From: Hippasteria phrygiana
Lineage: Eukaryota > Echinodermata > Asteroidea > Valvatida > Goniasteridae
DNA length: 64,000 bases
Assembly: GCA_037893225.1 (NCBI GenBank)
Contig: JAZGUH010000413.1
Span: forward strand, 806,001 to 870,000
Reading direction: 5' to 3'
In this document: positions 19,901 to 30,773 of the stretch, piece by piece
Layout of the letters: every line of letters starts with the position of its first letter
Numbering within the stretch: the first letter of the stretch is position 1
Made by a program: the position numbers and the translations under genes
The notes under the pieces: generated by a model
What the model was told of the DNA's origin: nothing
The model's database searches: none
The model's input: only the letters and a program-made list of their open reading frames with translations

Positions 19901-22084
19901 GGGTGTTCTGCTCTCCGCTTGGAGGCGTGGGTTCGAATCCCACTTCTGACAACATTTTGTTTCTTGAACAAAAACAACCTGAAATAGTCAAGATCTATTC
20001 CTAGAGACTAAGTTATTCGTATCGTGTCAGAATGGCCAAGCGGTCCAAGGCGCCGGATTTAAGATGATACATTTTCACTGATCGCAGTGTATATTAGGTG
20101 TTCTGGTCTCCATGCGGAGGCGTGGGTTCGAATCCCACTTCTGACAACCTATATTTTAACAACTGAATTCATCAAGATTTATTGCTGTAAACTCTCAAGT
20201 ATTTTTTGTGTCAGAATGGCCGAGCGGTCTAAGGCGCCAGACTCAAGGTGATAAATCTTCACGGATCACAGTGACATATTGGGTGTTCTGGTCTCCGCAT
20301 GGAGGCGTGGGTTCGAATCCCACTTCTGACAACATTTTTTTTCTTGAACAAAAACAACCTGAAATAGTCAAGATCTATTCCTAGAGACTAAGCTATTCCT
20401 AGAGACTAAGCTATTCGTATCGTGGCAGAATGGCCAAGCGGTCCAAGGCGCCGGATTTTAGGTGATACATTTTTACTGATCGCAGTGTATATTAGGTGTT
20501 CTGGTCTCCATGCGGAGGCGTGGGTTCGAATCCCACTTCTGACAACCTCTATTTCAACAACTGAATTCATCAAGATCTATTGCTGTAAACTCTGCAGTAC
20601 CTGTCGTGTCAGAATGGCCGAGCGGTCTAAGGCTCCAGACTTAAGGTGAGAAATCTTCACTGATTGCAGTGTATAATTGGTGTTCTGGTCTCCATGCGGA
20701 GGCGTGGGTTCGATTGCCACATCTGACAACCTTTACTTTAACACAAGTAACCAGAAATCATCAAGATCTATTGCTGTAAACTCTCAAGTATTTGTCGTGT
20801 CAGAATGGCCGAGCGGTCTAAGGCGCCAGACTCAAGGTGATAAATCTTCACTGATCACAGTGACATATTGGGTGTTCTGCTCTCCGCTTGGAGGCGTGGG
20901 TTCGAATCCCACTTCTGACAACATTTTGTTTCTTGAACAAAAACAACCTGAAATAGTCAAGATCTATTCCTAGAGACTAAGTTATTCGTATCGTGTCAGA
21001 ATGGCCAAGCGGTCCAAGGCGCCGGATTTAAGATGATACATTTTCACTGATCGCAGTGTATATTAGGTGTTCTGGTCTCCATGCGGAGGCGTGGGTTCGA
21101 ATCCCACTTCTGACAACCTATATTTTAACAACTGAATTCATCAAGATTTATTGCTGTAAACTCTCAAGTATTTGTCGTGTCAGAATGGCCGAGCGGTCTA
21201 AGGCGCCAGACTCAAGGTGATAAATCTTCACGGATCACAGTGACATATTGGGTGTTCTGGTCTCCGCATGGAGGCGTGGGTTCGAATCCCACTTCTGACA
21301 ACATTTTTTTTCTTGAACAAAAACAACCTGAAATAGTCAAGATCTATTCCTAGAGACTAAGCTATTCCTAGAGACTAAGCTTTTCGTATCGTGGCAGAAT
21401 GGCCAAGCGGTCCAAGGCGCCGGATTTTAGGTGATACATTTTTACTGATCGCAGTGTATATTAGGTGTTCTGGTCTCCATGCGGAGGCGTGGGTTCGAAT
21501 CCCACTTCTGACAACCTCTATTTCAACAACTGAATTCATCAAGATCTATTGCTGTAAACTCTGCAGTACCTGTCGTGTCAGAATGGCCGAGCGGTCTAAG
21601 GCTCCAGACTTAAGGTGAGAAATCTTCACTGATTGCAGTGTATAATTGGTGTTCTGGTCTCCATGCGGAGGCGTGGGTTCGAATGCCACATCTGACAACC
21701 TTTACTTTAACACAAGTAACCAGAAATCATCAAGATCTATTGCTGTAAACTCTCAAGTATTTGTCGTGTCAGAATGGCCGAGCGGTCTAAGGCGCCAGAC
21801 TCAAGGTGATAAATCTTCACTGATCACAGTGACATATTGGGTGTTCTGCTCTCCGCTTGGAGGCGTGGGTTCGAATCCCACTTCTGACAACATTTTGTTT
21901 CTTGAACAAAAACAACCTGAAATAGTCAAGATCTATTCCTAGAGACTAAGTTATTCGTATCGTGTCAGAATGGCCAAGCGGTCCAAGGCGCCGGATTTAA
22001 GATGATACATTTTCACTGATCGCAGTGTATATTAGGTGTTCTGGTCTCCATGCGGAGGCGTGGGTTCGAATCCCACTTCTGACA
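16928..22084 (+). repeat. 969-bp higher-order unit, tandem copies (5 units each)
   Basis: CAA 16928-17049 leads. Copy 1: TTA 17142-17262, TAA-C 17326-17446, CAA 17517-17638, TAA-D 17713-17833, CAA 17897-18018. Copy 2: TTA 18111-18231, TAA-C 18295-18415, CAA 18486-18607, TAA-D 18682-18802, CAA 18866-18987. Copy 3, enlarged to 1344 bp: TTA 19080-19200, TAA-C 19264-19384, hybrid 19455-19575, TAA-C 19639-19759, CAA 19830-19951, TAA-D 20026-20146, CAA 20210-20331. Copy 4: TTA 20424-20544, TAA-C 20608-20728, CAA 20799-20920, TAA-D 20995-21115, CAA 21179-21300. Copy 5: TTA 21393-21513, TAA-C 21577-21697, CAA 21768-21889, TAA-D 21964-22084. Each TTA unit is preceded by the duplicated 18-bp spacer segment. 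Confidence 0.93.
19455..19575 (+). tRNA. Recombinant tRNA-Leu(TAA): CAA-type 5' end, class D body
   Basis: The 5' exon starts GGCCGAGCGGTCTAAGG as in CAA genes, then switches to GCCGGATTTAAGATGATAC of class D. The crossover lies between the D loop and the anticodon stem. All stems pair, so the product would be an intact tRNA-Leu(TAA). The downstream flank CTCTATTTC is that of a TTA unit, marking a second junction. This copy accounts for the two extra units in the enlarged 969-bp copy. Confidence 0.85.
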
Positions 22085-22723
22085 ACCTATATTTTAACAA
22101 CTGAATTCATCAAGATCTATTGCTGTAAACTCTGCTGCACGTGTCGTGTTAGAATGGCCGAGCGGTCTAAGGCGCCAGACTCAAGGTGATAAATCTTCAC
22201 TGATCACAGTGACATATTGGGTTTTCTGGTCTCCGCTTGGAGGCGTGGGTTCGAATCCCACTTCAGACAACATTTTGTTTCTTGAACAAAAACAACCTGG
22301 AATAGTCAAGATCTATTCCTAGAGACTAAGTTATTCGTATCGTGTCAAAATGGCCAAGCGGTCCAAGGCGCCGGATTTAAGATGATGCATTTTCACTGAT
22401 CGCAGTGTATATTAGGTGTTCTGGTCTCCATGCGGAGGCGTGGGTTCGAATCCCACTTCTGACAACCTATATTTTAACACCTGAATTCATCAAGATCTAT
22501 TGCTGTAAACTCTGCAGCATGTGTCGTGTTAGAATGGCCGAGCGGTCTAAGGCGCCAGACTCAAGGTGATAAATCTTCACTGATCACAGTGACATATTGG
22601 GTGTTCTGGTCTCCGTATGGAGGCGTGGGTTCGAATCCCACTTCTGACAACATTTCTTTTCTTGAACAAAAACAACCTGAAATAGTCAAGATCTATTCCT
22701 AGAGACTAAGTTATTCGTATCGT

Positions 22724-22844
22724 GTCAGAATGGCCAAGCGGTCTAAGGCGCCGGATTTTAGGTGATACATTTTTACTGAACGCAGTGTATATTAGGTGTT
22801 CTGGTCTCCATGCGGAGGCGTGGGTTCGAATCCCACTTCTGACA
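22724..22844 (+). tRNA. tRNA-Leu-like, anticodon TTA, all stems intact (candidate ochre suppressor)
   Basis: Unlike most TTA units, the acceptor GTCAGAA pairs fully with TTCTGAC. The A box TGGCCAAGCGG, variable arm CTCC-ATGC-GGAG and T arm GTGGG-TTCGAAT-CCCAC are intact, A73 is present and a T6 terminator follows. The anticodon TTA is 22758-22760, with T33 before it and G37 after it. The intron (22762-22798) has TACTG-AACG-CAGTG and keeps TTA, the complement of TAA. Mature RNA would read UAA. Human LeuRS is reported to depend on A73 and the long arm rather than the anticodon, so charging with leucine is plausible; expression is unknown. Confidence 0.75.
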
Positions 22845-23674
22845 ACCTCTTTTTTAACAACTGAATTCATCAAGATCTATTACTGTAAACTCTGCAGAAC
22901 CTGTTGTGTCAGAATAGCCGAGCGGTCTAAGGCGCCAGACTCAAGATGATAAATCTTCACTGATCACAGTGACATATTGGGTGTTCTGGTCTCCGCATGG
23001 AGGCGTGGGTTCGAATCCCACTTCTGACAACATTTTTTTTCTTGAACAAAAACAACCTGAAATAGTCAAGATCTATTCCTAGAGACTAAGCTATTCGTAT
23101 CGTATCAGAATGGCCAAGCGGTCTAAGGCGCCGGATTTTAGGTGATACATTTTTACTGATCGCAGTGTATATTAGGTGTTCTGGTCTCCATGCGGAGGCG
23201 TGGGTTCGAATCCCACTTCTGACAACCTCTTTTTTAACAACTGAATTCATCAAGATCTATTGCTGTAAACTCTGCAGTACCTGTAGTGTCAGAATGGCCG
23301 AGCGGTCTAAGGCTCCAGACTTAAGGTGAGAAATTTTCACTGATTGCAGTGTATAATTGGTGTTCTGGTCTCCATGCTGAGGCATGGGTTCGAATGCCAC
23401 ATCTGACAACCTTTACTTTAACACAAGTAACCAGAAATCATCAAGATCTATTGCTGTAAACTCTCAAGTATTTGTCGTGTCAGAATGGCCGAGCGGTCTA
23501 AGGCGCCAGACTCAAGGTGATAAATCTTCACTGATCACAGTGACATATTGGGTGTTCTGGTCTCCGCTTGGAGGCGTGTGTTCGAATCCCACTTCTGACA
23601 ACATTTTTTTTCTTGAACAAAAACAACCTGAAATAGTCAAGATCTATTCCTAGAGACTAAGTTATTCGTATCGT

Positions 23675-23795
23675 GTCAGAATGGCCAAGCGGTCCAAGGC
23701 GACGGATTTATGGTGATGCATTTTCACTGATCGCAGTGCATATTAGGTGTTCTGGTCTCCATGCGGAGGCGTGGGTTCGAATCCCACTTCTGACA
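23675..23795 (+). tRNA. tRNA-Leu-like, anticodon TAT (would read Ile AUA)
   Basis: Stem ACGGA, loop TTTATG: anticodon TAT with T33 and G37. Relative to class D, base 36 is T and base 27 is A, the latter mismatched with G43. Acceptor, variable and T arms are otherwise intact and T4 follows (CTTTATTTTAAC). The intron still ends in a TTA-containing segment. The Leu-type long arm and A73 contrast with real tRNA-Ile, which has a short variable loop. First of 24 such units; either a pseudogene class or a potential AUA-to-Leu misreader. Confidence 0.7.
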
Positions 23796-23858
23796 ACCTT
23801 TATTTTAACAACTGAATTCATCAAGATCTATTGCTGTAAACTCTACAGCACGTGTCGT

Positions 23859-23979
23859 GTCAAATGGCCGAGCGGTCTAAGGCGCCAGACTCAAGGTGAT
23901 AAATCTTCACTGATCACAGTGACATATTGGGTGTTCTGGTCTCCATATGGAGGCGTGGGTTCGAATCCCACTTCTGACA
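23859..23979 (+). tRNA. tRNA-Leu(CAA) with 1-nt acceptor deletion
   Basis: The start reads GTCAAATGG, one base shorter than GTCAGAATGG, so the 7-bp acceptor cannot form in register. The rest is a normal CAA gene with T8. The same deletion recurs at 35413 and 36746, showing that a defective copy was amplified with its unit. Confidence 0.7.
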
Positions 23980-24237
23980 ACATTTTTTTTCTTGAACAAA
24001 AACAACCTGAAATAGTCAAGATCTATTCCTAGAGACTAAGCTATTCGTATCGTGTCAGAATGGCCAAGCGGTCCAAGGCGCCGGACTTAAGGTGATTAAT
24101 CTTCACTGATCGCAATGTATATTAGGTTTTCTGGTCTCCATGCGGAGGCGTGGGTTCGAATCCCACTTCTGACAACCTTTATTTTAACAACTGAATTCAT
24201 CAAGAGCTATTGTTGTAAACTCTGCATTACTTGTCGT

Positions 24238-24359
24238 GTCAGAATGGCCGAGCGGTCTAAGGCGCCAGACTCAAGGTGATAAATCTTCACTGATCACAGT
24301 GACATATTGGGTGTTCTGGTCTCCGTGTAGAGGCGTGTGTTCAGATCCCACTTCTGCCA
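24238..24359 (+). pseudogene. tRNA-Leu(CAA) class G, damaged T arm
   Basis: Normal through the anticodon and intron. The variable arm then reads CTCCGTGTAGAG (one mismatch) and the T arm GTGTG-TTCAGAT-CCCAC. Bases 57-58 are AG rather than GA, losing the invariant A58 and the B-box core, and pair 52-62 is mismatched. This copy ends TTCTGCCA. Later copies end TTCTGACA and are followed by T7-T8 and CCGGATC. Probably not transcribed efficiently. Confidence 0.75.
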
Positions 24360-24437
24360 ACATCTCTTTTTCCGGATCAAAAACAACCTGAAATAGTCAA
24401 GATATATTCCTAGAGACAAATAAGCTATTCGTATCGT

Positions 24438-24558
24438 GTCAGAATGGCCGAGCGGTCTAAGGCGCCAGACTTAAGGTGATCAATCTTCACTGATCGCAGT
24501 GTATAGTAGGTGTTCTGGTCTCCATGCGGAGTCGTGGGTTCGAATCCCACTTCTGACA
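24438..24558 (+). tRNA. tRNA-Leu(TAA) class H
   Basis: Acceptor, D arm, anticodon stem CCAGA/TCTGG, T arm and A73 are all intact. Anticodon TAA. The only class change in the body is GGAGTC for GGAGGC next to the variable arm. The intron (GTGATCAATC...TATAGTAGGTG) has GTA where other TAA classes have TTA, weakening anticodon pairing. T4 follows. The upstream block is CAAGATATATT at -40. A sound candidate gene for UUA decoding, with 28 full copies. Confidence 0.85.
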
Positions 24559-24621
24559 ACCTCTATTTTAACAACTGAATTCATCAAGCTCTATTGCTGT
24601 AAACTCTGCAGTACGTGTCGT

Positions 24622-24741
24622 GTCAGAATGGCCGAGCGGTCTAAGGCTCCAGACTTAAGGTGAGAAATCTTCACTGATCGCAGTGTATAATTAGTGTTCT
24701 GTCTCCATACGGAGGCGTGGGTTCGAATGGCACTTCTGACA
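24622..24741 (+). pseudogene. tRNA-Leu(TAA) class C', broken T stem and variable-arm deletion
   Basis: Anticodon TAA. GTTCTGTCTCCATACGG lacks one G relative to GTTCTGGTCTCC, and the T-arm 3' strand reads GGCAC, so two pairs including G53-C61 are lost. The acceptor is paired. No T4 follows before the next CAA gene. 26 copies share these lesions, some adding TTCTAACA at the 3' end (47216 onward). Confidence 0.75.
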
Positions 24742-25007
24742 ACCTTTACTTTAACACAAGTAACCAGAAATCATCAAGATCTATTGCTGTAAACTCTCAA
24801 GTATTTGTCGTGTCAGAATGGCCGAGCGGTCTAAGGCGCCAGACTCAAGGTGATAAATCTTCACGGATCACAGTGACATATTGAGTGTTCTGGTCTCCGC
24901 ATGGAGGCGTGGGTTCGAATCCCACTTCTGACAACATTTTTTTTCTTGAACAAAAACAACCTGAAATAGTCAAGATCTATTCCTAGAGACTAAGCTATTC
25001 GTATCGT

Positions 25008-25116
25008 ATCAGAATGGCCAAGCGGTCTAAGGCGCCGGATTTTAGGTGATACATTTTTTGATATTAGGTGTTCTGGTCTCCATGCGGAGGCGTGGGTTCG
25101 AATCCCACTTCTGACA
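25008..25116 (+). tRNA. tRNA-Leu-like, anticodon TTA, shortened 25-nt intron
   Basis: The intron reads GTGATACATTTTTTGATATTAGGTG. An internal deletion has removed the CACTG-ATCG-CAGTG hairpin while keeping both splice ends. Acceptor ATCAGAA has the A1-C72 mismatch. A similar deletion is at 42285-42394 (26-nt intron). Confidence 0.75.
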
Positions 25117-28100
25117 ACCTCTTTTTTAACAACTGAATTCATCAAGATCTATTGCTGTAAACTCTGCAGTACCTGTCGTGTCAGAATGGCCGAGTGGTCT
25201 AAGGCGCCAGACTCAAGATGATAAATCTTCACTGATCACAGTGACATATTGGGTGTTCTGGTCTCCGCATGGAGGCGTGGGTTCGAATCCCACTTCTGAC
25301 AACATTTTTTTTCTTGAACAAAAACAACCTGAAATAGTCAAGATCTATTCCTAGAGACTAAGCTATTCGTATCGTATCAGAATGGCCAAGCGGTCTAAGG
25401 CGCCGGATTTTAGGTGATACATTTTTACTGATCGCAGTGTATATTAGGTGTTCTGGTCTCCATGCGGAGGCGTGGGTTCGAATCCCACTTCTGACAACCT
25501 CTTTTTTAACAACTGAATTCATCAAGATCTATTGCTGTAAACTCTGCAGTACCTGTCGTGTCAGAATGGCCGAGCGGTCTAAGGCTCCAGACTTAAGGTG
25601 AGAAATCTTCACTGATTGCAGTGTATAATTGGTGTTCTGGTCTCCATGCGGAGGCGTGGGTTCGAATGCCACATCTGACAACCTTTACTTTAACACAAGT
25701 AACCAGAAATCATCAAGATCTATTGCTGTAAACTCTCAAGTATTTGTCGTGTCAGAATGGCCGAGCGGTCTAAGGCGCCAGACTCAAGGTGATAAATCTT
25801 CACTGATCACAGTGACATATTGGGTGTTCTGGTCTCCGCTTGGAGGCGTGGGTTCGAATCCCACTTCTGACAACATTTTTTTTCTTGAACAAAAACAACC
25901 TGAAATAGTCAAGATCTATTCCTAGAGACTAAGTTATTCGTATCGTGTCAGAATGGCCAAGTGGTCCAAGGCGACGGATTTATGGTGATACATTTTTACT
26001 GATCGCAGTGTATATTAGGTTTTCTGGTCTCCATGCGGAGGCGTGGGTTCGAATCCCACTTCTGTCAACCTTTATTTTAACAACTGAATTCATCAAGAGC
26101 TATTGTTGTAAACTCTGCATTACTTGTCGTGTCAGAATGGCCGAGCGGTCTAAGGCGCCAGACTCAAGGTGATAAATTTTCACTGATCACAGTGACATAT
26201 TGGGTGTTCTGGTCTCCGTGTAGAGGCGTGTGTTCAGATCCCACTTCTGACAACATCTTTTTTTCCGGATCAAAAACAACCTGAAATAGTCAAGATATAT
26301 TCCTAGAGACAAATAAGCTATTCGTATCGTGTCAGAATGGCCGAGCGGTCTAAGGCGCCATACTTAAGGTGATCAATCTTCACTGATCGCAGTGTATAGT
26401 AGGTGTTCTGGTCTCCATGCGGAGTCGTGGGTTCGAATCCCAATTCTGACAACCTCTATTTTAACAACTGAATTCATCAAGATCTATTGCTGTAAACTCT
26501 GCAGTACGTGTCGTGTCAGAATGGCCGAGCGGTCTAAGGCTCCAGACTTAAGGTGAGAAATCTTCACTCATCGCAGTGTATAACTGGTGTTCTGTCTCCA
26601 TACGGAGGCGTGGGTTCGAATGGCACTTCTGACAACCTTTACTTTAACACAAGTAACCAGAAATCATCAAGATCTATTGCTGTAAACTCTCAAGTATTTG
26701 TCGTGTCAGAATGGCCGAGCGGTCTAAGGCGCCAGACTCAAGGTGATAAATCTTCACGGATCACAGTGACATATTGGGTGTTCTGGTCTCCGCATGGAGG
26801 CGTGGGTTCGAATCCCACTTCTGACAACATTTGTTTTCTTGAACAAAAACAACCTGAAATAGTCAAGATCTATTCCTAGAGACTAAGTTATTCGTATCGT
26901 GTCAGAATGGCCAAGTGGTCCAAGGCGACGGATTTATGGTTATACATTTTTACTGATCGCAGTGTATATTAGGTTTTCTGGTCTCCATGCGGAGGCGTGG
27001 GTTCGAATCCCACTTCTGACAACCTTTATTTTAACAACTGAATTCATCAAGAGCTATTGTTGTAAACTCTGCATTACTTGTCGTGTCAGAATGGCCGAGC
27101 GGTCTAAGGCGCCAGACTCAAGGTGATAAATCTTCACTGATCACAGTGACATATTGGGTGTTCTGGTCTCCGTGTAGAGGCGTGTGTTCAGATCCCACTT
27201 CTGACAACATCTTTTTTTCCGGATCAAAAACAACCTGAAATAGTCAAGATATATTCCTAGAGACAAATAAGCTATTCGTATCGTGTCAGAATGGCCGAGC
27301 GGTCTAAGGCGCCAGACTTAAGGTGATCAATCTTCACTGATCGCAGTGTATAGTAGGTGTTCTGGTCTCCATGCGGAGTCGTGGGTTCGAATCCCACTTC
27401 TGACAACCTCTATTTTAACAACTGAATTCATCAAGATCTATTGCTGTAAACTCTGCAGTACGTGTCGTGTCAGAATGGCCGAGCGGTCTAAGGCTCCAGA
27501 CTTAAAGTGAGAAATCTTCACTGATCCCAGTGTATAACTGGTGTTCTGTCTCCATACGGAGGCGTGGGTTCGAATGGCACTTCTGACAACCTTTACTTTA
27601 ACACAAGTAACCAGAAATCATCAAGATCTATTGCTGTAAACTCTCAAGTATTTGTCGTGTCAGAATGGCCGAGCGGTCTAAGGCGCCAGACTCAAGGTGA
27701 TAAATCTTCACGGATCACAGTGACATATTGGGTGTTCTGGTCTCCGCATGGAGGCGTGGGTTCGAATCCCACTTCTGACAACATTTTTTTTCTTGAACAA
27801 AAACAACCTGAAATAGTCAAGATCTATTCCTAGAGACTAAGCTATTCGTATCGTGGCAGAATGGCCAAGCGGTCCAAGGCGCCGGATTTTAGGTGATACA
27901 TTTTTACTGATCGCAGTGTATATTAGGTGTTCTGGTCTCCATGCGGAGGCGTGGGTTCGAATCCCACTTCTGACAACCTCTATTTCAACAACTGAATTCA
28001 TCAAGATCTATTGCTGTAAACTCTGCAGTACCTGTCGTGTCAGAATGGCCGAGCGGTCTAAGGCTCCAGACTTAAGGTGAGAAATCTTCACTGATTGCAG

Positions 28101-28609
28101 TGTATAATTGGTGTTCTGGTCTCCATGCGGAGGCGTGGGTTCGAATGCCACATCTGACAACCTTTACTTTAACACAAGTAACCAGAAATCATCAAGATCT
28201 ATTGCTGTAAACTCTCAAGTATTAGTCGTGTCAGAATGGCCGAGCGGTCTAAGGCGCCAGACTCAAGGTGATCAATCTTCACTGATCACAGTGACATATT
28301 GGGTGTTCTGCTCTTCGCTTGGAGGCGTGGGTTCGAATCCCACTTCTGACAACATTTTGTTTCTTGAACAAAAACAACCTGAAATAGTCAAGATCTATTC
28401 CTAGAGACTAAGTTATTCGTATCGTGTCAGAATGGCCAAGCGGTCCAAGGCGCCGGATTTAAGATGATACATTTTCACTGATCGCAGTGTATATTAGGTG
28501 TTCTGGTCACCATGCGGAGGCGTGGGTTCGAATCCCACTTCTGACAACCTATGTTTTAACAACTGAATTCATCAAGATCTATTGCTGTAAACTCTGCTGC
28601 ACGTGTCGT

Positions 28610-28730
28610 GTTAGAATGGCCGAGCGGTCTAAGGCGCCAGACTCAAGGTGATAAATCTTCACTGATCGCAGTGTATCATTGGTGTTCTGTCCTCCATGCG
28701 GAGGCGTGGGTTCGAATGCCACTTCTGACA
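28610..28730 (+). tRNA. Hybrid: CAA 5' exon with class C intron end and 3' exon
   Basis: The anticodon is CAA and the intron begins like a CAA gene (GTGATAAATC), but continues GATCGCAGTGTATCATTGGTG and a class C 3' exon (TTCGAATGCCAC). The switch is in the intron hairpin. The B-box defect of class C is inherited; the intron triplet TTG still suits CAA. Confidence 0.8.
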
Positions 28731-29560
28731 ACCTTTACTTTAACACAAGTAACCAGAAATCATCAAGATCTATTGCTGTAAACTCTCAAGTATTTGTCGT
28801 GTCAGAATGGCCGAGCGGTCTAAGGCGCCAGACTCAAGGTGATAAATCTTCACGGATCACAGTGACATTTTGGGTGTTCTGGTTTCCGCATGGAGGCGTG
28901 GGTTCGAATCCCACTTCTGACAACATTTTTTTTCTTGAACAAAAACAACCTGAAATAGTCAAGATCTATTCCTAGAGACTAAGCTATTCGTATCGTATCA
29001 GAATGGCCAAGCGGTCTAAGGCGCCGGATTTTAGGTGATACATTTTTACTGATCGCAGTGTATATTAGGTGTTCTGGTCTCCATGCGGAGGCGTGGGTTC
29101 GAATCCCACTTCTGACAACCTCTTTTTTAACAACTGAATTCATCAAGATCTATTGCTGTAAACTCTGCAATACCTGTCGTGTCAGAATGGCCGAGCGGTC
29201 TAAGGCGCCAGACTCAAGATGATAAATCTTCACTGATCACAGTGACATATTGGGTGTTCTGGTCTCCGCATGGAGGCGTGGGTTCGAATCCCACTTCTGA
29301 CAGCATTTTTTTTCTTGAACAAAAACAACCTGAAATAGTCAAGATCTATTCCTAGAGACTAAGCTATTCGTATCGTATCAGAATGGCCAAGCGGTCTAAG
29401 GAGCCGGATTTTAGGTGATACATTTTTACTGATCGCAGTGTATATTAGGTGTTCTGGTCTCCATGCGGAGGCGTGGGTTCGAATCCCACTTCTGACAACC
29501 TCTCTTTTAACAACTGAATTCATCAAGATCTATTGCTGTAAACTCTACAGTACCTGTCGT

Positions 29561-29681
29561 GTCAAAATGGCCGAGCGGTCTAAGGCTCCACACTAAAGGT
29601 GAGAAATCTTCACTGATTGCAGTGTATAATTGGTGTTCTGGTCTCCATGCGGAGGCGTGGGTTCGAATGCCACATCTGACA
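29561..29681 (+). pseudogene. Class C unit with anticodon AAA
   Basis: CCACACTAAAGG replaces CCAGACTTAAGG. The anticodon position reads AAA and the stem gains a C-C mismatch at pair 30-40. The acceptor GTCAAAA is also mismatched. With the class C T-stem defect this is clearly decayed. Confidence 0.75.
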
Positions 29682-30327
29682 ACCTTTACTTTAACACAAG
29701 TAACCAGAAATCATCAAGATCTATTGCTGTAAACTCTCAAGTATTTGTCGTGTCAGAATGGCCGAGCGGTCTAAGGCGCCAGACTCAAGGTGATAAATCT
29801 TCACTGATCACAGTGACATATAGGGTTTTCTGGTCTCCGCTTGGAGGCGTGGGTTCGAATCCCACTTCAGACAACATTTTGTTTCTTGAACAAAAACAAC
29901 CTGAAATAGTCAAGATCTATTCCTAGAGACTAAGTTATTCGTATCGTGTCAAAATGGCCAAGCGGTCCAAGGCGCCGGATTTAAGATGATACATTTTCAC
30001 TGATCGCAGTGTATGTTAGGTGTTCTGGTCTCCATGCGGAGGCGTGGGTTCGAATCCCACTTCTGACAACCTCTTTTTTAACAACTGAATTCATCAAGAT
30101 CTATTGCTGTAAACTCTGCAATACCTGTCGTGTCAGAATGGCCGAGCGGTCTAAGGCGCCAGACTCAAGATGATAAATCTTCACTGATCACAGTGACATA
30201 TTGGGTGTTCTGGTCTCCGTATGGAGGCGTGGGTTCGAATCCCACTTCTGACAACATTTTTTTTCTTGAACAAAAACAACCTGAAATAGTCAAGATCTAT
30301 TCCTAGAGACTAAGCTATTCGTATCGT

Positions 30328-30448
30328 GTCAGAATGGCCAAGCGGTCTGAGGCGCCGGATTTTAGGTGATACATTTTTACTGATCGCAGTATATGTTAGG
30401 TGTTCTGGTCTCCATGCGGAGGCGTGGGTTCGAATCCCACTTCTGACA
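30328..30448 (+). tRNA. tRNA-Leu-like, anticodon TTA, intact acceptor (second suppressor candidate)
   Basis: GTCAGAA/TTCTGAC fully paired, T arm and variable arm intact, T6 terminator. The D loop has GGTCTGAGG instead of GGTCTAAGG. The intron reads ...CAGTATATGTTAGGTG, keeping TTA. With 22724-22844 it is one of only two TTA units of 43 without an acceptor mismatch. Confidence 0.72.
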
Positions 30449-30668
30449 ACCTCTTTTTTAACAACTGAATTCATCAAGATCTATTGCTATAAACTCTGCA
30501 GTACCTGTAGTGTCAGAATGGCCGAGCGGTCTAAGTCTCCAGACTTAAGGTGAGAAATCTTCACTGATTGCAGTGTATAATTGGTGTTCTGGTCTCCATG
30601 CGGAGGCATGGGTTCGAATGCCACATCTGACAACCTTTACTTTAACACAAGTAACCAGAAATCATCAA

Positions 30669-30773
30669 GGTCCAAGGCGACGGATTTATGGTGATACATT
30701 TTTACTGATCGCAGTGTATATTAGGTTTTCTGGTCTCCATGCGGAGGCGTGGGTTCGAATCCCACTTCTGACA
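30669..30773 (+). pseudogene. TAT-class unit lacking its first 16 nt
   Basis: Spacer sequence ATCATCAAG runs directly into GGTCCAAGGCGACGG, joining the two sequences where they share AAGG-like bases. The upstream block, acceptor 5' strand and most of the A box are deleted. The 3' part is intact. Confidence 0.85.

Larger units (their letters stand above)
22085..25872 (+). repeat. Mosaic array block where TAT, CAA-G, TAA-H and TAA-C' appear
   Basis: Units: CAA 22148-22269, TAA-D 22344-22464, CAA 22528-22649, TTA 22724-22844, CAA 22908-23029, TTA 23104-23224, TAA-C 23288-23408, CAA 23479-23600, TAT 23675-23795, CAA 23859-23979 (1-nt acceptor deletion), TAA-E 24054-24174, CAA-G 24238-24359, TAA-H 24438-24558, TAA-C' 24622-24741, CAA 24812-24933, TTA 25008-25116 (short intron), CAA 25180-25301, TTA 25376-25496, TAA-C 25560-25680, CAA 25751-25872. 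Confidence 0.92.
25873..30773 (+). repeat. Mosaic array block (26 units)
   Basis: Units: TAT 25947-26067, CAA-G 26131-26252, TAA-H 26331-26451, TAA-C' 26515-26634, CAA 26705-26826, TAT 26901-27021, CAA-G 27085-27206, TAA-H 27285-27405, TAA-C' 27469-27588, CAA 27659-27780, TTA 27855-27975, TAA-C 28039-28159, CAA 28230-28351, TAA-D 28426-28546, hybrid CAA 28610-28730, CAA 28801-28922, TTA 28997-29117, CAA 29181-29302, TTA 29377-29497, TAA-C 29561-29681 (AAA anticodon), CAA 29752-29873, TAA-D 29948-30068, CAA 30132-30253, TTA 30328-30448, TAA-C 30512-30632, truncated TAT 30669-30773. The 954-bp five-gene order seen at 38083 begins here (25947 to 26901). Confidence 0.92.

Noticed and set aside
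23675..23795. True tRNA-Ile(TAT)
   Set aside because: The long variable arm, the Leu-type D arm and the sequence relationship to class D show a Leu-derived unit; only the anticodon is Ile-like.
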